Positions 8,611 to 19,705 of a stretch of 64,000 bases of DNA are shown one piece after another. The notes under the pieces were generated by a model that saw nothing but the letters and a program-made list of their open reading frames with translations, was not told the origin of the DNA and searched no databases. Location of the stretch: positions 237,990-301,989 of the forward strand of contig NZ_FQWZ01000006.1 of the NCBI RefSeq assembly GCF_900129825.1. The letters run 5' to 3'. The stretch is from Hydrocarboniphaga daqingensis. GTDB taxonomy: Bacteria; Pseudomonadota; Gammaproteobacteria; Nevskiales; Nevskiaceae. Within the stretch, counting starts at the first letter, position 1. The number at the start of each line of letters is the position of its first letter. Made by a program: the position numbers and the translations under genes.

Positions 8611-9425
8611 CAGCGCAAGCGCGGCGGATCGACTTCGACCGGCACCGTGAAGCGGCGCGGACGGCCGTCCGGCGGTGCCGGCAGCGGCGTTGCACGCTGC
8701 AACATCGCCAGTGCTTCGGCATCGAGCGCGGCGATGCCCGATGGCTGGCTCAAAGCCACGTCGTAACTGCGTCCGCGCGCATCGACGCTGAAGCTGACTT
8801 CGGCGCGCGCCGTCGTACCGAGCACACCCGGCAAGCGGCGCCGATAGCGGCTCAAGTGCGCGCGTACCTCGGCTGCATAGCCGCCGCGCCCGCCACCCGC
8901 ACTGCCACTGCCGGCCAACGGTGATGATGGCGCCGCTGCGATACCGGACGTCGTCTTGCCGGCGGATGCGCCGGCCGAGGCGTCGGCCCGCGGCGTCGTG
9001 GGCACGTCACGAACCGGTCGCGGCGGCGTCGTGGGCGTGGGCGTGGGAGCAGGCACCGGCGTTGGTGACGGCGCCGATGGCGCGGGCGGGCGAGCTGCCG
9101 GGCGCGAGCGTGGCGGCGGTGGCGGCGGCGCCCAGGTGATCGGCCGCGATGCCAGCGCCAGCACGTCGTCGGCGCGCGGCGCGGCATCGCGCGGCACCGC
9201 GTCGCGTGTCGCGGCATCGTCACGACGCCCGGTGTTGCCAATCGCATCAGCGCCGGCCAGCGCCGCAGGCGCTTCACCGCCACCCAAGCCCTGACCGCTG
9301 CCGGCGACGAGTTGCGGTGGCGACGTGCGCGGATTCCAGCCCGATGCCAATGTCACCAGCAAGATCAGCAGCAGATGGGCCGCGACGGCGACGTATAGCG
9401 ACAGCGCCGCCTTGTAGCGGCTCAT
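8610..9425 (-). CDS. TonB-like energy transducer
   Basis: The 271-aa protein has one N-terminal membrane anchor (about 8-28, LYVAVAAHLLLILLVTLASG). A long Pro/Ala/Thr-rich periplasmic spacer (about 90-170) follows, then a C-terminal domain of TonB type (YAAEVRAHLSRYRRRLP and ARAEVSFSVDARGRSYDVAL). TonB carries proton-motive energy from ExbB/ExbD to outer-membrane receptors. It is the last gene of an exbB-exbD-exbD-tonB operon, and its ATG overlaps the upstream exbD stop (ATGA). Because no receptor gene is adjacent, the transported substrate is unknown. It could instead be a TolA-like element, but the C-terminal domain reads as TonB. Confidence 0.85.
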   Translation of the reverse strand: MSRYKAALSLYVAVAAHLLLILLVTLASGWNPRTSPPQLVAGSGQGLGGGEAPAALAGADAIGNTGRRDDAATRDAVPRDAAPRADDVLALASRPITWAPPPPPPRSRPAARPPAPSAPSPTPVPAPTPTPTTPPRPVRDVPTTPRADASAGASAGKTTSGIAAAPSSPLAGSGSAGGGRGGYAAEVRAHLSRYRRRLPGVLGTTARAEVSFSVDARGRSYDVALSQPSGIAALDAEALAMLQRATPLPAPPDGRPRRFTVPVEVDPPRLR

Positions 9426-9832
9426 CGGCCGCGCTGCACCGTCATCAGGCTGGCGCGCGCGACACCGGCCGCGCGCAGCACTTCGAGCACGACGACGACG
9501 CGCTGCGCATCGGCGCCCGCATCGGCTTTGACGATCAGCGCGCGGTCGCCAGCGGTGCTGGCCCAGACCTGCGCGCGGCGCAGCAGTTCGTCGGGCTCGA
9601 TCACCGCGCCGTCGAACGCGATGCGGCCGCTGGCATCGACGACCACGGTGTCCGGCGTCGGATCGAGCGCGGCTTGCGCGGCCGAGCGCGGCGGCTGCAC
9701 CGGCAGCAGATCGGGCGCCGCGATCACGCCCGACAGAATCACGAAGATCAGCAACAGGAACGCGAAGTTGATCATCGGCACCATGTCGATGTCGCGCGCC
9801 GCGCGTGCGCCGGATGCAGGCCGGATCTTCAT
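9422..9832 (-). CDS. ExbD/TolR-family biopolymer transport protein (second copy)
   Basis: The 136-aa protein has a single membrane segment (about 21-41, MINFAFLLLIFVILSGVIAA) and a periplasmic C-terminal domain, the ExbD/TolR layout. ExbD works with ExbB as the proton-driven stator that energises TonB. The expected transmembrane Asp is not in its usual form: the segment reads MVPMINFAFLLLIFV, with Asn where most ExbD/TolR proteins have Asp (D-V/x-FxxLLxFF). That may make this the non-proton-carrying subunit of a heteromeric stator. It is coupled by ATGA on both sides to the neighbouring exbD and tonB genes. Confidence 0.87.
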   Translation of the reverse strand: MKIRPASGARAARDIDMVPMINFAFLLLIFVILSGVIAAPDLLPVQPPRSAAQAALDPTPDTVVVDASGRIAFDGAVIEPDELLRRAQVWASTAGDRALIVKADAGADAQRVVVVLEVLRAAGVARASLMTVQRGR

Positions 9833-10239
9833 CGCGATGCGCCGCCCGCTGCGGCCGGCTCGTCGGCGGCGCGGCCCAGCGTCAGTGCCGCGCCCGTGGG
9901 CTTGAAGCGGTCGAGCATGTCGATCAGCGCTTGCAGGCTGACGCCGCTGCCGGCGACCAACACCGCGCGCGCGCCGGGCTGACGCAAGCGCTGCTCGACC
10001 TGCGCCGCATCGCTGGCGCGGCCGTCGAGCCTCAATCCACCGTCGGCCTGCACTTCGACGATCGCCGCGCCGCTGTCGGCATCGTCGCCCACGCCGCCGA
10101 GATTCATCGACCAGCTGCGCCAGTCGGCGAACGTGGTCACCAGCATGAAGAAGAACAGCAGCACGAACAGCACGTCGACCAGCGAGGTCAGCACGATAGT
10201 GTTGCGTCGGCGGGGCTTGCGCGCGAGCTGCATCGACAA
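9829..10239 (-). CDS. ExbD/TolR-family biopolymer transport protein (first copy)
   Basis: A 136-aa ExbD/TolR protein with a membrane segment that keeps the canonical acid: SLVDVLFVLLFFFMLVTTF (about 15-33), Asp18 matching the proton-carrying Asp of ExbD. The C-terminal domain is periplasmic. It lies 7 nt after exbB and overlaps the next exbD by ATGA. Together with the following Asn variant it gives this operon two different ExbD subunits. Confidence 0.9.
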   Translation of the reverse strand: MSMQLARKPRRRNTIVLTSLVDVLFVLLFFFMLVTTFADWRSWSMNLGGVGDDADSGAAIVEVQADGGLRLDGRASDAAQVEQRLRQPGARAVLVAGSGVSLQALIDMLDRFKPTGAALTLGRAADEPAAAGGASR

Positions 10240-10246
10240 GCGCCGG

Positions 10247-10870
10247 TTAGCGGCGCGGGCCGCTGGTCAGCAGCGCGGTCAGCGCCGATTCCATCCGCTG
10301 CTGCAGACGCTCGACGCGGCGATCCAGATAGTTGAACGCGACCAGCGCGACGATCGCCACGGCCAAGCCGCCAGCCGTGGTCAGCAGCGCTTCCCACAAG
10401 CCGCCGGACAACACCGCCGGGCTGACGCGATCGCCGGCCGCCTGCAGTTGGCGGAACGCCTGGATCATGCCCATCACGGTGCCGAGCAAGCCGATCAGCG
10501 GCGCCAGCTGCGAGATCACTTCGAGTGGGCGCATCAGGTTGCGCAAGGTGTCGAGCCGCTCGGCGGCAACGGCCTGGATGTATTCGCGCACCTGCTCGTC
10601 GCTGCGCGATGCATCGCTGCTGGCGCGGATCGTTTCGCGCATCACATCGGCCAGCGGGCTCGGCGATGCGGCCAGCGCGGTCAGCGCCTGGTCGGGCGCG
10701 CCGGACTGCCAAGCGTTGACCGCGAGCGCGACGAAGCGCGTGTCGCCGATGCGCTGATCCCAGAACTCCCAGATCTTGACCAGCACGATCGTCACGGTGG
10801 CCACCGACAGCGCCACCAGCAGCAACATCGTCGGGCCGCCCAAGCGGATCCATTCAAAAGCCTGCGACAT
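10247..10870 (-). CDS. exbB: ExbB/TolQ/MotA-family proton channel
   Basis: The 207-aa protein has three membrane segments: about 13-32 (TMLLLVALSVATVTIVLVKI), 115-135 (SQLAPLIGLLGTVMGMIQAF, the family signature LIGLLGTVMGM) and 155-175. It is the inner-membrane channel that with ExbD drives TonB. GGGGTAGAGG precedes the ATG. It starts the four-gene transducer operon and is separated by about 92 nt from the upstream gamma-glutamyltransferase gene on the same strand. Confidence 0.93.
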   Translation of the reverse strand: MSQAFEWIRLGGPTMLLLVALSVATVTIVLVKIWEFWDQRIGDTRFVALAVNAWQSGAPDQALTALAASPSPLADVMRETIRASSDASRSDEQVREYIQAVAAERLDTLRNLMRPLEVISQLAPLIGLLGTVMGMIQAFRQLQAAGDRVSPAVLSGGLWEALLTTAGGLAVAIVALVAFNYLDRRVERLQQRMESALTALLTSGPRR

Positions 10871-10962
10871 CCTCTACCCCTGTTTGATGCGTGATCGCGA
10901 TGGCCGCGCGCGTGGTCGAGCGCGTGACGATTGCGGTGAAAGTGCGTTGCGTTGCGGCGCTG

Positions 10963-13932
<2,970 letters not shown>

Positions 13933-13948
13933 GCCTGCGGCAGCTCGG

Positions 13949-14452
13949 TCACGCCGCAGGGCGGCCGAAGCGCGCCAGCAGCGGGCCGATCACGGCCTTG
14001 GGCACCAGCTTTTCGACCGGCGCACCGAGCCCGGCCAGCTCACGCGCCAAGCTCGACGACAGGTGCGCAAACTCCGGCGACGGCGCCAGCATCACAGTAT
14101 CGAGTTGCGGGTACAGGTCGCGGTTCATCACCGCCATCTGCTTTTCGTAATCGACATCGACCACGGTGCGCACGCCGCGCACCAGCACGTTGACCTGATG
14201 GTCGCGCGCAAAGTCGACGATCAGCCCCGAAAAGCCGATCACCTCCACGTTGTCGAGGTCGGCCGTGACCTGACGGATCAGGTCGACCCGCTCGTCGAGC
14301 GAGAAGCGCGGGTTTTTGGCGACGTTGGAGCCGACCGCGACGATCAGCCGCGGGAACATCCGTGCCGCGCGGTGAATGATGTCGTTGTGGCCCAGCGTCA
14401 CCGGGTCGAAGGTGCCGCTGTATGCCGCGATGATCTGGGGCGCTGCGCTCAT
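13949..14452 (-). CDS. coaD: Phosphopantetheine adenylyltransferase
   Basis: The 167-aa nucleotidyltransferase joins 4'-phosphopantetheine and ATP to dephospho-CoA, the penultimate step of CoA synthesis. It shows the SGTFDPVTLGH motif (TxGH, His22), the VRGVRTVVDVDYE substrate loop and the SSSLARE segment (132-138) matching the ISSSxxRE motif. The ATG at 14452 gives MSAAPQIIAAYSGTFDP and normal length; a longer frame upstream is the shadow of rsmD. It follows rsmD by 40 nt, the usual rsmD-coaD pair. Confidence 0.97.
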   Translation of the reverse strand: MSAAPQIIAAYSGTFDPVTLGHNDIIHRAARMFPRLIVAVGSNVAKNPRFSLDERVDLIRQVTADLDNVEVIGFSGLIVDFARDHQVNVLVRGVRTVVDVDYEKQMAVMNRDLYPQLDTVMLAPSPEFAHLSSSLARELAGLGAPVEKLVPKAVIGPLLARFGRPAA

Positions 14453-14492
14453 GCCGGGTCCGTGGATGTGCTGCCGATGCGGGACCCGGAGT

Positions 14493-15065
14493 TTACGACG
14501 CCGCGCCCTCGGCGTAGGTGGCGAGCCCAAAGTGCACCAGCCCGGCCTGCTTGTCGCGGCGCAGCGTCCAGCCGGGCGGCAGCACCAACGGCCGCGTCTT
14601 CGGCCATTCCAGATAGACCTGACTGTGCGGCTTGAGCAGACGCGGCAGCGCCGCCAGCGCCCGCCCGAGCAGCGGGCTGTCGTAAGGCGGGTCGAGCAGC
14701 ACGATGTCGTACTGCGCATCCACCGCCGCCAAAAACGCCAGCGCGTCACGAGCCAGCACCTGCGCATTGCTGTCGTCCGCACCCAGACGCATCAGCGCCG
14801 CACGGATGCCACGCACTTGGGCGGCGCCGGATTCAATAAACGTCACCGACGCCGCCCCCCGCGACAGCGCCTCCAGCCCCAGCGCCCCGCTACCCGCAAA
14901 CAAGTCGAGCACGCTGGCCCCATGAATCTGCGGCGCCAGCCAGTCGAACAGCGTCTGCCGCACCCGATCCGGCGTCGGCCGCACGCCGTCGTCGGCATCA
15001 AAGTCGACAACGCGACTGCGCCATTGCCCGCCGATGATGCGCAGGCGGCCGAGGGGTCGTTTCAT
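14493..15065 (-). CDS. rsmD: 16S rRNA (guanine966-N2)-methyltransferase
   Basis: The 190-aa Rossmann methyltransferase modifies G966 of 16S rRNA on the 30S subunit. Motifs: RIIGGQWRSR at the N-terminus, RPTPDRVRQTLFDWL, the SAM-binding VLDLFAGSGALGLEAL, and the catalytic DPPY in IVLLDPPYDSPLL. It is the last chromosomal gene before the A/T-richer accessory island, about 100 nt before the end of the cytosine methyltransferase gene. Confidence 0.96.
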   Translation of the reverse strand: MKRPLGRLRIIGGQWRSRVVDFDADDGVRPTPDRVRQTLFDWLAPQIHGASVLDLFAGSGALGLEALSRGAASVTFIESGAAQVRGIRAALMRLGADDSNAQVLARDALAFLAAVDAQYDIVLLDPPYDSPLLGRALAALPRLLKPHSQVYLEWPKTRPLVLPPGWTLRRDKQAGLVHFGLATYAEGAAS

Positions 15066-15166
15066 TGAGCAGGTTCAGGCTGCAGGGGTTGGGTGCGGAT
15101 AGTATTTGAAATGTGGTGGAATCGTTGCAAAGTGCAGGAGTATTCCTGTTGCAACTGCCAGTTAAT

Positions 15167-16363
15167 TCACATTAAGTGCAAGACTTCCCCGATTGCTTCC
15201 GAGAGCAAGGGAGGTACGGCATTTCCGACCTGAGTGTATCGAGGGCAGGACTTTTTTCGTTGCCCACCTCCGCTTGTGTACGGGCCCTTGAATGCAAACC
15301 AGTCTGGGAAAGACTGCAATCTGGCGTGCTCTCGAACCGTCAGTATTCTCGGCTCTGAGAAATGAATTATGTCATCTGGCAGCGTCGTAATCGTTGGAGA
15401 AGGCAGCACACCCGACATTGGAGTAGTTGTTCTTTTCTTTAGACCCAGCTTTTCCCGATTTTCCTCCGATAACACCCTGCCTTTCGGATAAGTGGCGAGT
15501 ATTTTTTTAAATCTCTTTTTGACTTTTGGCGTATGCCGAGGCAAACGCATGTCTGAAGGCTGGCCATCGCATCCTTCATTAACCCATCTACAATAAGAAG
15601 ATGCAGAGGCGGGGCGTTTATAAATTATCGATTGAAATCCAAGGTGACCATATTCAGCATCCGCCTGCAAAGCGTTATTGGAGACAATCAAATCAGATAA
15701 CGCTTCTTCAGCAGTCACTGGTCGATCGGTCGGAAGCCCTCTATCTAATAGAAACTGAGTTCTCCGCTTGGAAAGAATATCAAAAGGATTAGGCGCTTCG
15801 TTATCAGCATCCTTGATCGCAATTACGATAAATCTTGGTCTACGTTGGGGCACCCCCCAGTCGGATGCAGTAACCAATTTCGACCAAACTCTGTAACCTA
15901 ATTGCGTTAAAGACGAAGCAATAAAATCGGCGTATGTCCCACCATTGCGGTGACGCATGGAAGTTATTCCACGAACATTTTCCATCATTAAAAGCCGAGG
16001 TTGAACAATAGAAATAAGCTCGATATAACTTGCAACCATTTGGTTTCGAGGGTCATCTGGCCGCCTACTTCCGTTAGTGGAAAATCCTTGGCAAGGAGGC
16101 CCTCCGACAACCAAGTCGACTTTTCCGCTTAACATAATTAGCGGATTTCTGTAATCAGCGAGCAAGCTGTTTATATTATGCGACTGTTGTGGCAGCCAAT
16201 TGGGCCAGCAAACATTTTCCGGCTTTCTGTCAATTATATTTGTTTTGTAGGTCGAAAAGGCATCAGGGTGAGCTTCAATCGCGAATTGGAGTTGCCAATT
16301 CGACTTTTGCAAGCCGAGAGACAGGCCGCCGCACCCTGCAAACAAATCAATAAAAGTCTTCAT
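15167..16363 (-). CDS. C5-cytosine DNA methyltransferase (DruM-like)
   Basis: The 398-aa type II C5-cytosine methyltransferase transfers a methyl group from SAM to cytosine. It has the motif series: I (FIDLFAGCGG, 4-13), IV (GGPPCQGFS, nucleophile Cys91), VI (MENVRG, Glu128), VIII (GVPQRRPRF), IX (ILTVREHARLQSFP) and X (YTQVGNAVPP). The ATG at 16363 starts MKTFIDLFAGC, the usual beginning; a GTG 14 codons upstream adds nothing conserved. It is visibly A/T-rich compared with all flanking genes, a sign of transfer. It is divergent (77-nt gap) from a three-gene helicase operon, and methyltransferases in this setting mark self-DNA. Recognition sequence unknown. It could also be an orphan Dcm, but the context argues for a defence role. 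Confidence 0.93.
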   Translation of the reverse strand: MKTFIDLFAGCGGLSLGLQKSNWQLQFAIEAHPDAFSTYKTNIIDRKPENVCWPNWLPQQSHNINSLLADYRNPLIMLSGKVDLVVGGPPCQGFSTNGSRRPDDPRNQMVASYIELISIVQPRLLMMENVRGITSMRHRNGGTYADFIASSLTQLGYRVWSKLVTASDWGVPQRRPRFIVIAIKDADNEAPNPFDILSKRRTQFLLDRGLPTDRPVTAEEALSDLIVSNNALQADAEYGHLGFQSIIYKRPASASSYCRWVNEGCDGQPSDMRLPRHTPKVKKRFKKILATYPKGRVLSEENREKLGLKKRTTTPMSGVLPSPTITTLPDDIIHFSEPRILTVREHARLQSFPDWFAFKGPYTSGGGQRKKSCPRYTQVGNAVPPLLSEAIGEVLHLM

Positions 16364-16440
16364 TCTCTTAGTTTGTAGCGTGACGTGCTGTATGTCCAGG
16401 TGCACAAGGCAGCGCGACGAGTCTTTTTTACAACGCTACC

Positions 16441-19400
16441 ATGACTGCAAACCAGCCGACGACTTGGGAGAGTCGGCGGAATCCAATGGGGTGGAAAGCT
16501 GTGTCTGGAACACTGTTCACACAATGGAATCAGAGGCTTCTCGAGACCTATTTCGATGGGTCCATGAGGGAAGAAGAAGTTTGGCTGACGATTGACGCCT
16601 TAGAACTTGATTCGGTTGGTGCGGATCTGGGCGGTGACGCTGGGTTGATAAAGGCTGTCCGTGGTGGCCCTGAATGGACGGCGACGAATCTTCCCTCCGG
16701 TGACCGTAGCTGGCTGTCTACGACGGTTCGGGAACTGATTCGACATCGCACTCTCGTGCAGAGCCGCCCACGCGATTACGTTTGCCCATCGAAGCTAAAC
16801 GCGAACTACATCGGCTCACGCCCTCCGACCTATCTGCCGATTGTGGCTGCTCTGATTCGAACAGCGGCGGCAGGTGACGAAGAAGGGTTCTACGAGCCAG
16901 TCCGTGCACAGTTGGGCTTGGAAGCAGGTTGGTACAGCACTCAACTTAGCGAAGTGCTTAGCGCACTTAGTGACCTTCAACGCTGGACCGAAGAAACTGC
17001 GGGAGCGTATGGCAGATTCACAATGACTCGATTGGGCGGGCACCGCTACGTCGGGGTACTCAAGGCACAGTGCTTGGTCGGAAACCGTGACGCGGCGCAG
17101 CTGCCAAGAGCGTTCGCGAAGGCAAATCTGGTGCCGGCAGCCAAACTCTCAGCGCAGCAATTTCAAGCATTGAAATCAGAGATTGGGAGAAGTTACTTCC
17201 TGACAAAGTCGTTGCGTGACGCTGCGACTCACTCGTTCGGAAAATACGACGAACCACTTAGCGCTCGAATCCAGGATCTGGTGGATGACTGGGACGGGAC
17301 TGTTCCTTCGAAACTGCGCACGACTTCTGCGTTGCACTCGAGTCAAAGTCGCGAAGATGACCATCACAATGCCGATGAATTGGCAATCCAGATTTGCTTA
17401 CTTCCTGAGGGTCAAGGCGATATTGTGTGGCAAGTGGGTCTACGGTGCCCACCATCTGAAGTCGAGGGGCAGCTAGTCCTAAGTCTTGGTGGAGCGATCT
17501 GGCTTTTCAATCGGACTAGCTCTAACTGGACGACCGGACTCCCGAGTGATCGACACAACTGCCATGAGCAGGCCGTTAAAGCCCTCACGAGCAGTGTTGA
17601 TCAATCAAGCAGCGAAACTGGCTTCTTAGCTTCACTGCGTCTTGGCGACGGATGCCAAGAGTTAAAACTGCAAGCAGCGCATCTGGAGACTTCTCAACTT
17701 CGGGTGTTCGTTCCAGGCGAAAACGTTCAAGAAGACCGCATTGAGCTATGGGAGGCGCCCCTTCCGTTATATGGCCCTGCCTATATTTTGTGTAGCAACA
17801 GTGCCGTCACACCTGTGCAGAGATTTCTTGATCGATCCCTATGCACGCATTTTCAAGTCTCGCCTGTGGGGCTCCCACAAGGTTGGTCATTGCATTGCAT
17901 TGAGAAATGCCAGGCATTGAGCGACGCAGACAGAGCAGCATTTCCGTTCTCTGACGAGCACCATCACGCGCCTCGCTCTGTTCGCCTGACCGGAGGGCGC
18001 TCCTTCCACCAAGGCGGGGTGAGAAAGTACCCGGCATACGACCTTCCAGATGTGGAGCTAGATGCGCCGCCAGAGGCGAGCGTGAGCGCTGAGGGGCTCG
18101 AGTTACAAGAGTTGCGCGCGACGGGCGTAGGAGACTCTCAAAGGACGTTGCCGACCGTCGGCGCGGTTAAGAGATATCGAATACTTCTGCAGGACTCAGC
18201 AAAGCTCGCTTTCAGCATCCATGCGAAAAGCAAGGATGGACGAGTCCTCGGATCATGCACTCTGAGACTTTCAGCCGAAACGGTCTATGGAAGTAGTCAG
18301 ATAACAAGGCATGTTCGAGTTGATCATTACGGCTCCCCCTGCGATGAGTCCATGGGACTTTCTGGTGTCAAAGCACCAGAAAGAGCGTCTAAAGGACCGT
18401 TCTATGGATACGCCGACTACCTCACCAGAAATCAGGACGACCTAGGTCGTGAGGTATCCACAAGCGATTTGAGCTCAATAACGTCAAGCCCAATTGCACA
18501 GTTTCTTGACACGCTTGCGCAAGTCAGCTCGATGCCATACCCAGCTGCACGCGATCAATTGCAGCGGCTACTAGCTCGAGGGCGCTGGAGACGTCCATCG
18601 CTAGTGATCGAGGATCTGAGGGCTCGAGGGCACTTGGAAGTCGAAACGAATCACAAGGGCCACTTCGTCCGTGTGCACTCAGTTAAAGCAACGGCCTACC
18701 GAGTTCCGATAAAGACAGACCTTTATCTGCTGATGGGACTGTCCGGAACTTTGAGGCTGGAGCATTGGCGGCTGCTGCTGCGAAGCTCAAGTCCTTGGGA
18801 GGTGATTCTGCATCCAAGCGATGACAATGAGTTGCCTGAACTTCGATTGCTGGTGCTTCCGGACGACGACAGCGCGGTAGCAAAGTGTCTTTCCCAATGC
18901 GGATTGACACTGCATCCGACTGAAAGCTGTGCAGAGTTGTTGATCTGGAGTCCTGACGTCACGGAGATCTTCGGAGAAGTACGGAGTCGTGGCACTGAAT
19001 CGCTATTTGGATCCGCCTCGATTGTGCACAAGCTCAACACGGCTAAGGGCACCTTCGTGCCGGTTGCCTCGCATGGGCATTACCTAGCAAGGGGCATCAA
19101 CGCCCAGCTTCTTTGCTGCGAAGACTGGCAAACAAAAAGTCACTCCTTATACGTGCTGGCATACATGGCCGAAGACCGAACTACGAGGTACTGCTTTGTT
19201 CGGGATCATCGGTGGGGAGTTTGGATCGCGACGCTCGAGTTCGGACGCTTTCTGAAAGAGCGAACGATTTGCGACGATGGCATCCCCTGGCCGATAACCT
19301 ATCGCCGCTCAGACCGCTCGTTATTTCTGCCCGAGTTGTTGCGACTTCCTTGGGTGCTTGAGCGGGTTCTGATTACTTGCGCTGGCGTGCCGCCACTACA

Positions 19401-19653
19401 CTTGCACGGAGAGAAGCTTTCCGCGCCGGCCGACGGTAGAATTAAAGTGGAGCTTAAGGGCGTTAGCTCCGAAAGGCTCACGGTGAGCGTTGCGTATGAC
19501 GAACTCATATCTGGTCGTTGGAATCAGTTCCGCGCAGTTCCGATGTCGGTCGCACTAGAAGTCGCACAAAAGATCGGGGGAAGGCTCGACGTGATTGATG
19601 ATGTCGAATTGCTCGCGAGCCGCCTTGCCGAGAAGTGGGTGTCGGGTGCCTAG
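16441..19653 (+). CDS. 1070-aa protein of unknown fold, accessory subunit of the Druantia-like system
   Basis: I do not recognise a catalytic domain. The protein is soluble, with no signal peptide or membrane segment. It reads as several modules: a helical N-terminal part (1-280), a beta-rich middle (about 290-640), a stretch at about 710-790 (DQLQRLLARGRWRRPSLVIEDLRARGHLEV) that looks like a winged helix, and a compact C-terminal part. No Walker, nuclease or cysteine-cluster motif is visible. It is the first gene of a plus-strand operon with the giant helicase (52-nt gap) and the NERD-helicase, and it is divergent from the methyltransferase. The size and context suggest DruF or DruG of Druantia type II; which one cannot be decided by eye. 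Confidence 0.8.
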   Translation: MTANQPTTWESRRNPMGWKAVSGTLFTQWNQRLLETYFDGSMREEEVWLTIDALELDSVGADLGGDAGLIKAVRGGPEWTATNLPSGDRSWLSTTVRELIRHRTLVQSRPRDYVCPSKLNANYIGSRPPTYLPIVAALIRTAAAGDEEGFYEPVRAQLGLEAGWYSTQLSEVLSALSDLQRWTEETAGAYGRFTMTRLGGHRYVGVLKAQCLVGNRDAAQLPRAFAKANLVPAAKLSAQQFQALKSEIGRSYFLTKSLRDAATHSFGKYDEPLSARIQDLVDDWDGTVPSKLRTTSALHSSQSREDDHHNADELAIQICLLPEGQGDIVWQVGLRCPPSEVEGQLVLSLGGAIWLFNRTSSNWTTGLPSDRHNCHEQAVKALTSSVDQSSSETGFLASLRLGDGCQELKLQAAHLETSQLRVFVPGENVQEDRIELWEAPLPLYGPAYILCSNSAVTPVQRFLDRSLCTHFQVSPVGLPQGWSLHCIEKCQALSDADRAAFPFSDEHHHAPRSVRLTGGRSFHQGGVRKYPAYDLPDVELDAPPEASVSAEGLELQELRATGVGDSQRTLPTVGAVKRYRILLQDSAKLAFSIHAKSKDGRVLGSCTLRLSAETVYGSSQITRHVRVDHYGSPCDESMGLSGVKAPERASKGPFYGYADYLTRNQDDLGREVSTSDLSSITSSPIAQFLDTLAQVSSMPYPAARDQLQRLLARGRWRRPSLVIEDLRARGHLEVETNHKGHFVRVHSVKATAYRVPIKTDLYLLMGLSGTLRLEHWRLLLRSSSPWEVILHPSDDNELPELRLLVLPDDDSAVAKCLSQCGLTLHPTESCAELLIWSPDVTEIFGEVRSRGTESLFGSASIVHKLNTAKGTFVPVASHGHYLARGINAQLLCCEDWQTKSHSLYVLAYMAEDRTTRYCFVRDHRWGVWIATLEFGRFLKERTICDDGIPWPITYRRSDRSLFLPELLRLPWVLERVLITCAGVPPLHLHGEKLSAPADGRIKVELKGVSSERLTVSVAYDELISGRWNQFRAVPMSVALEVAQKIGGRLDVIDDVELLASRLAEKWVSGA

Positions 19654-19705
19654 CAACTCAATTTCGCTCATTACCCCAGACGACAACATTTAGGACGCCC
19701 ACCGA

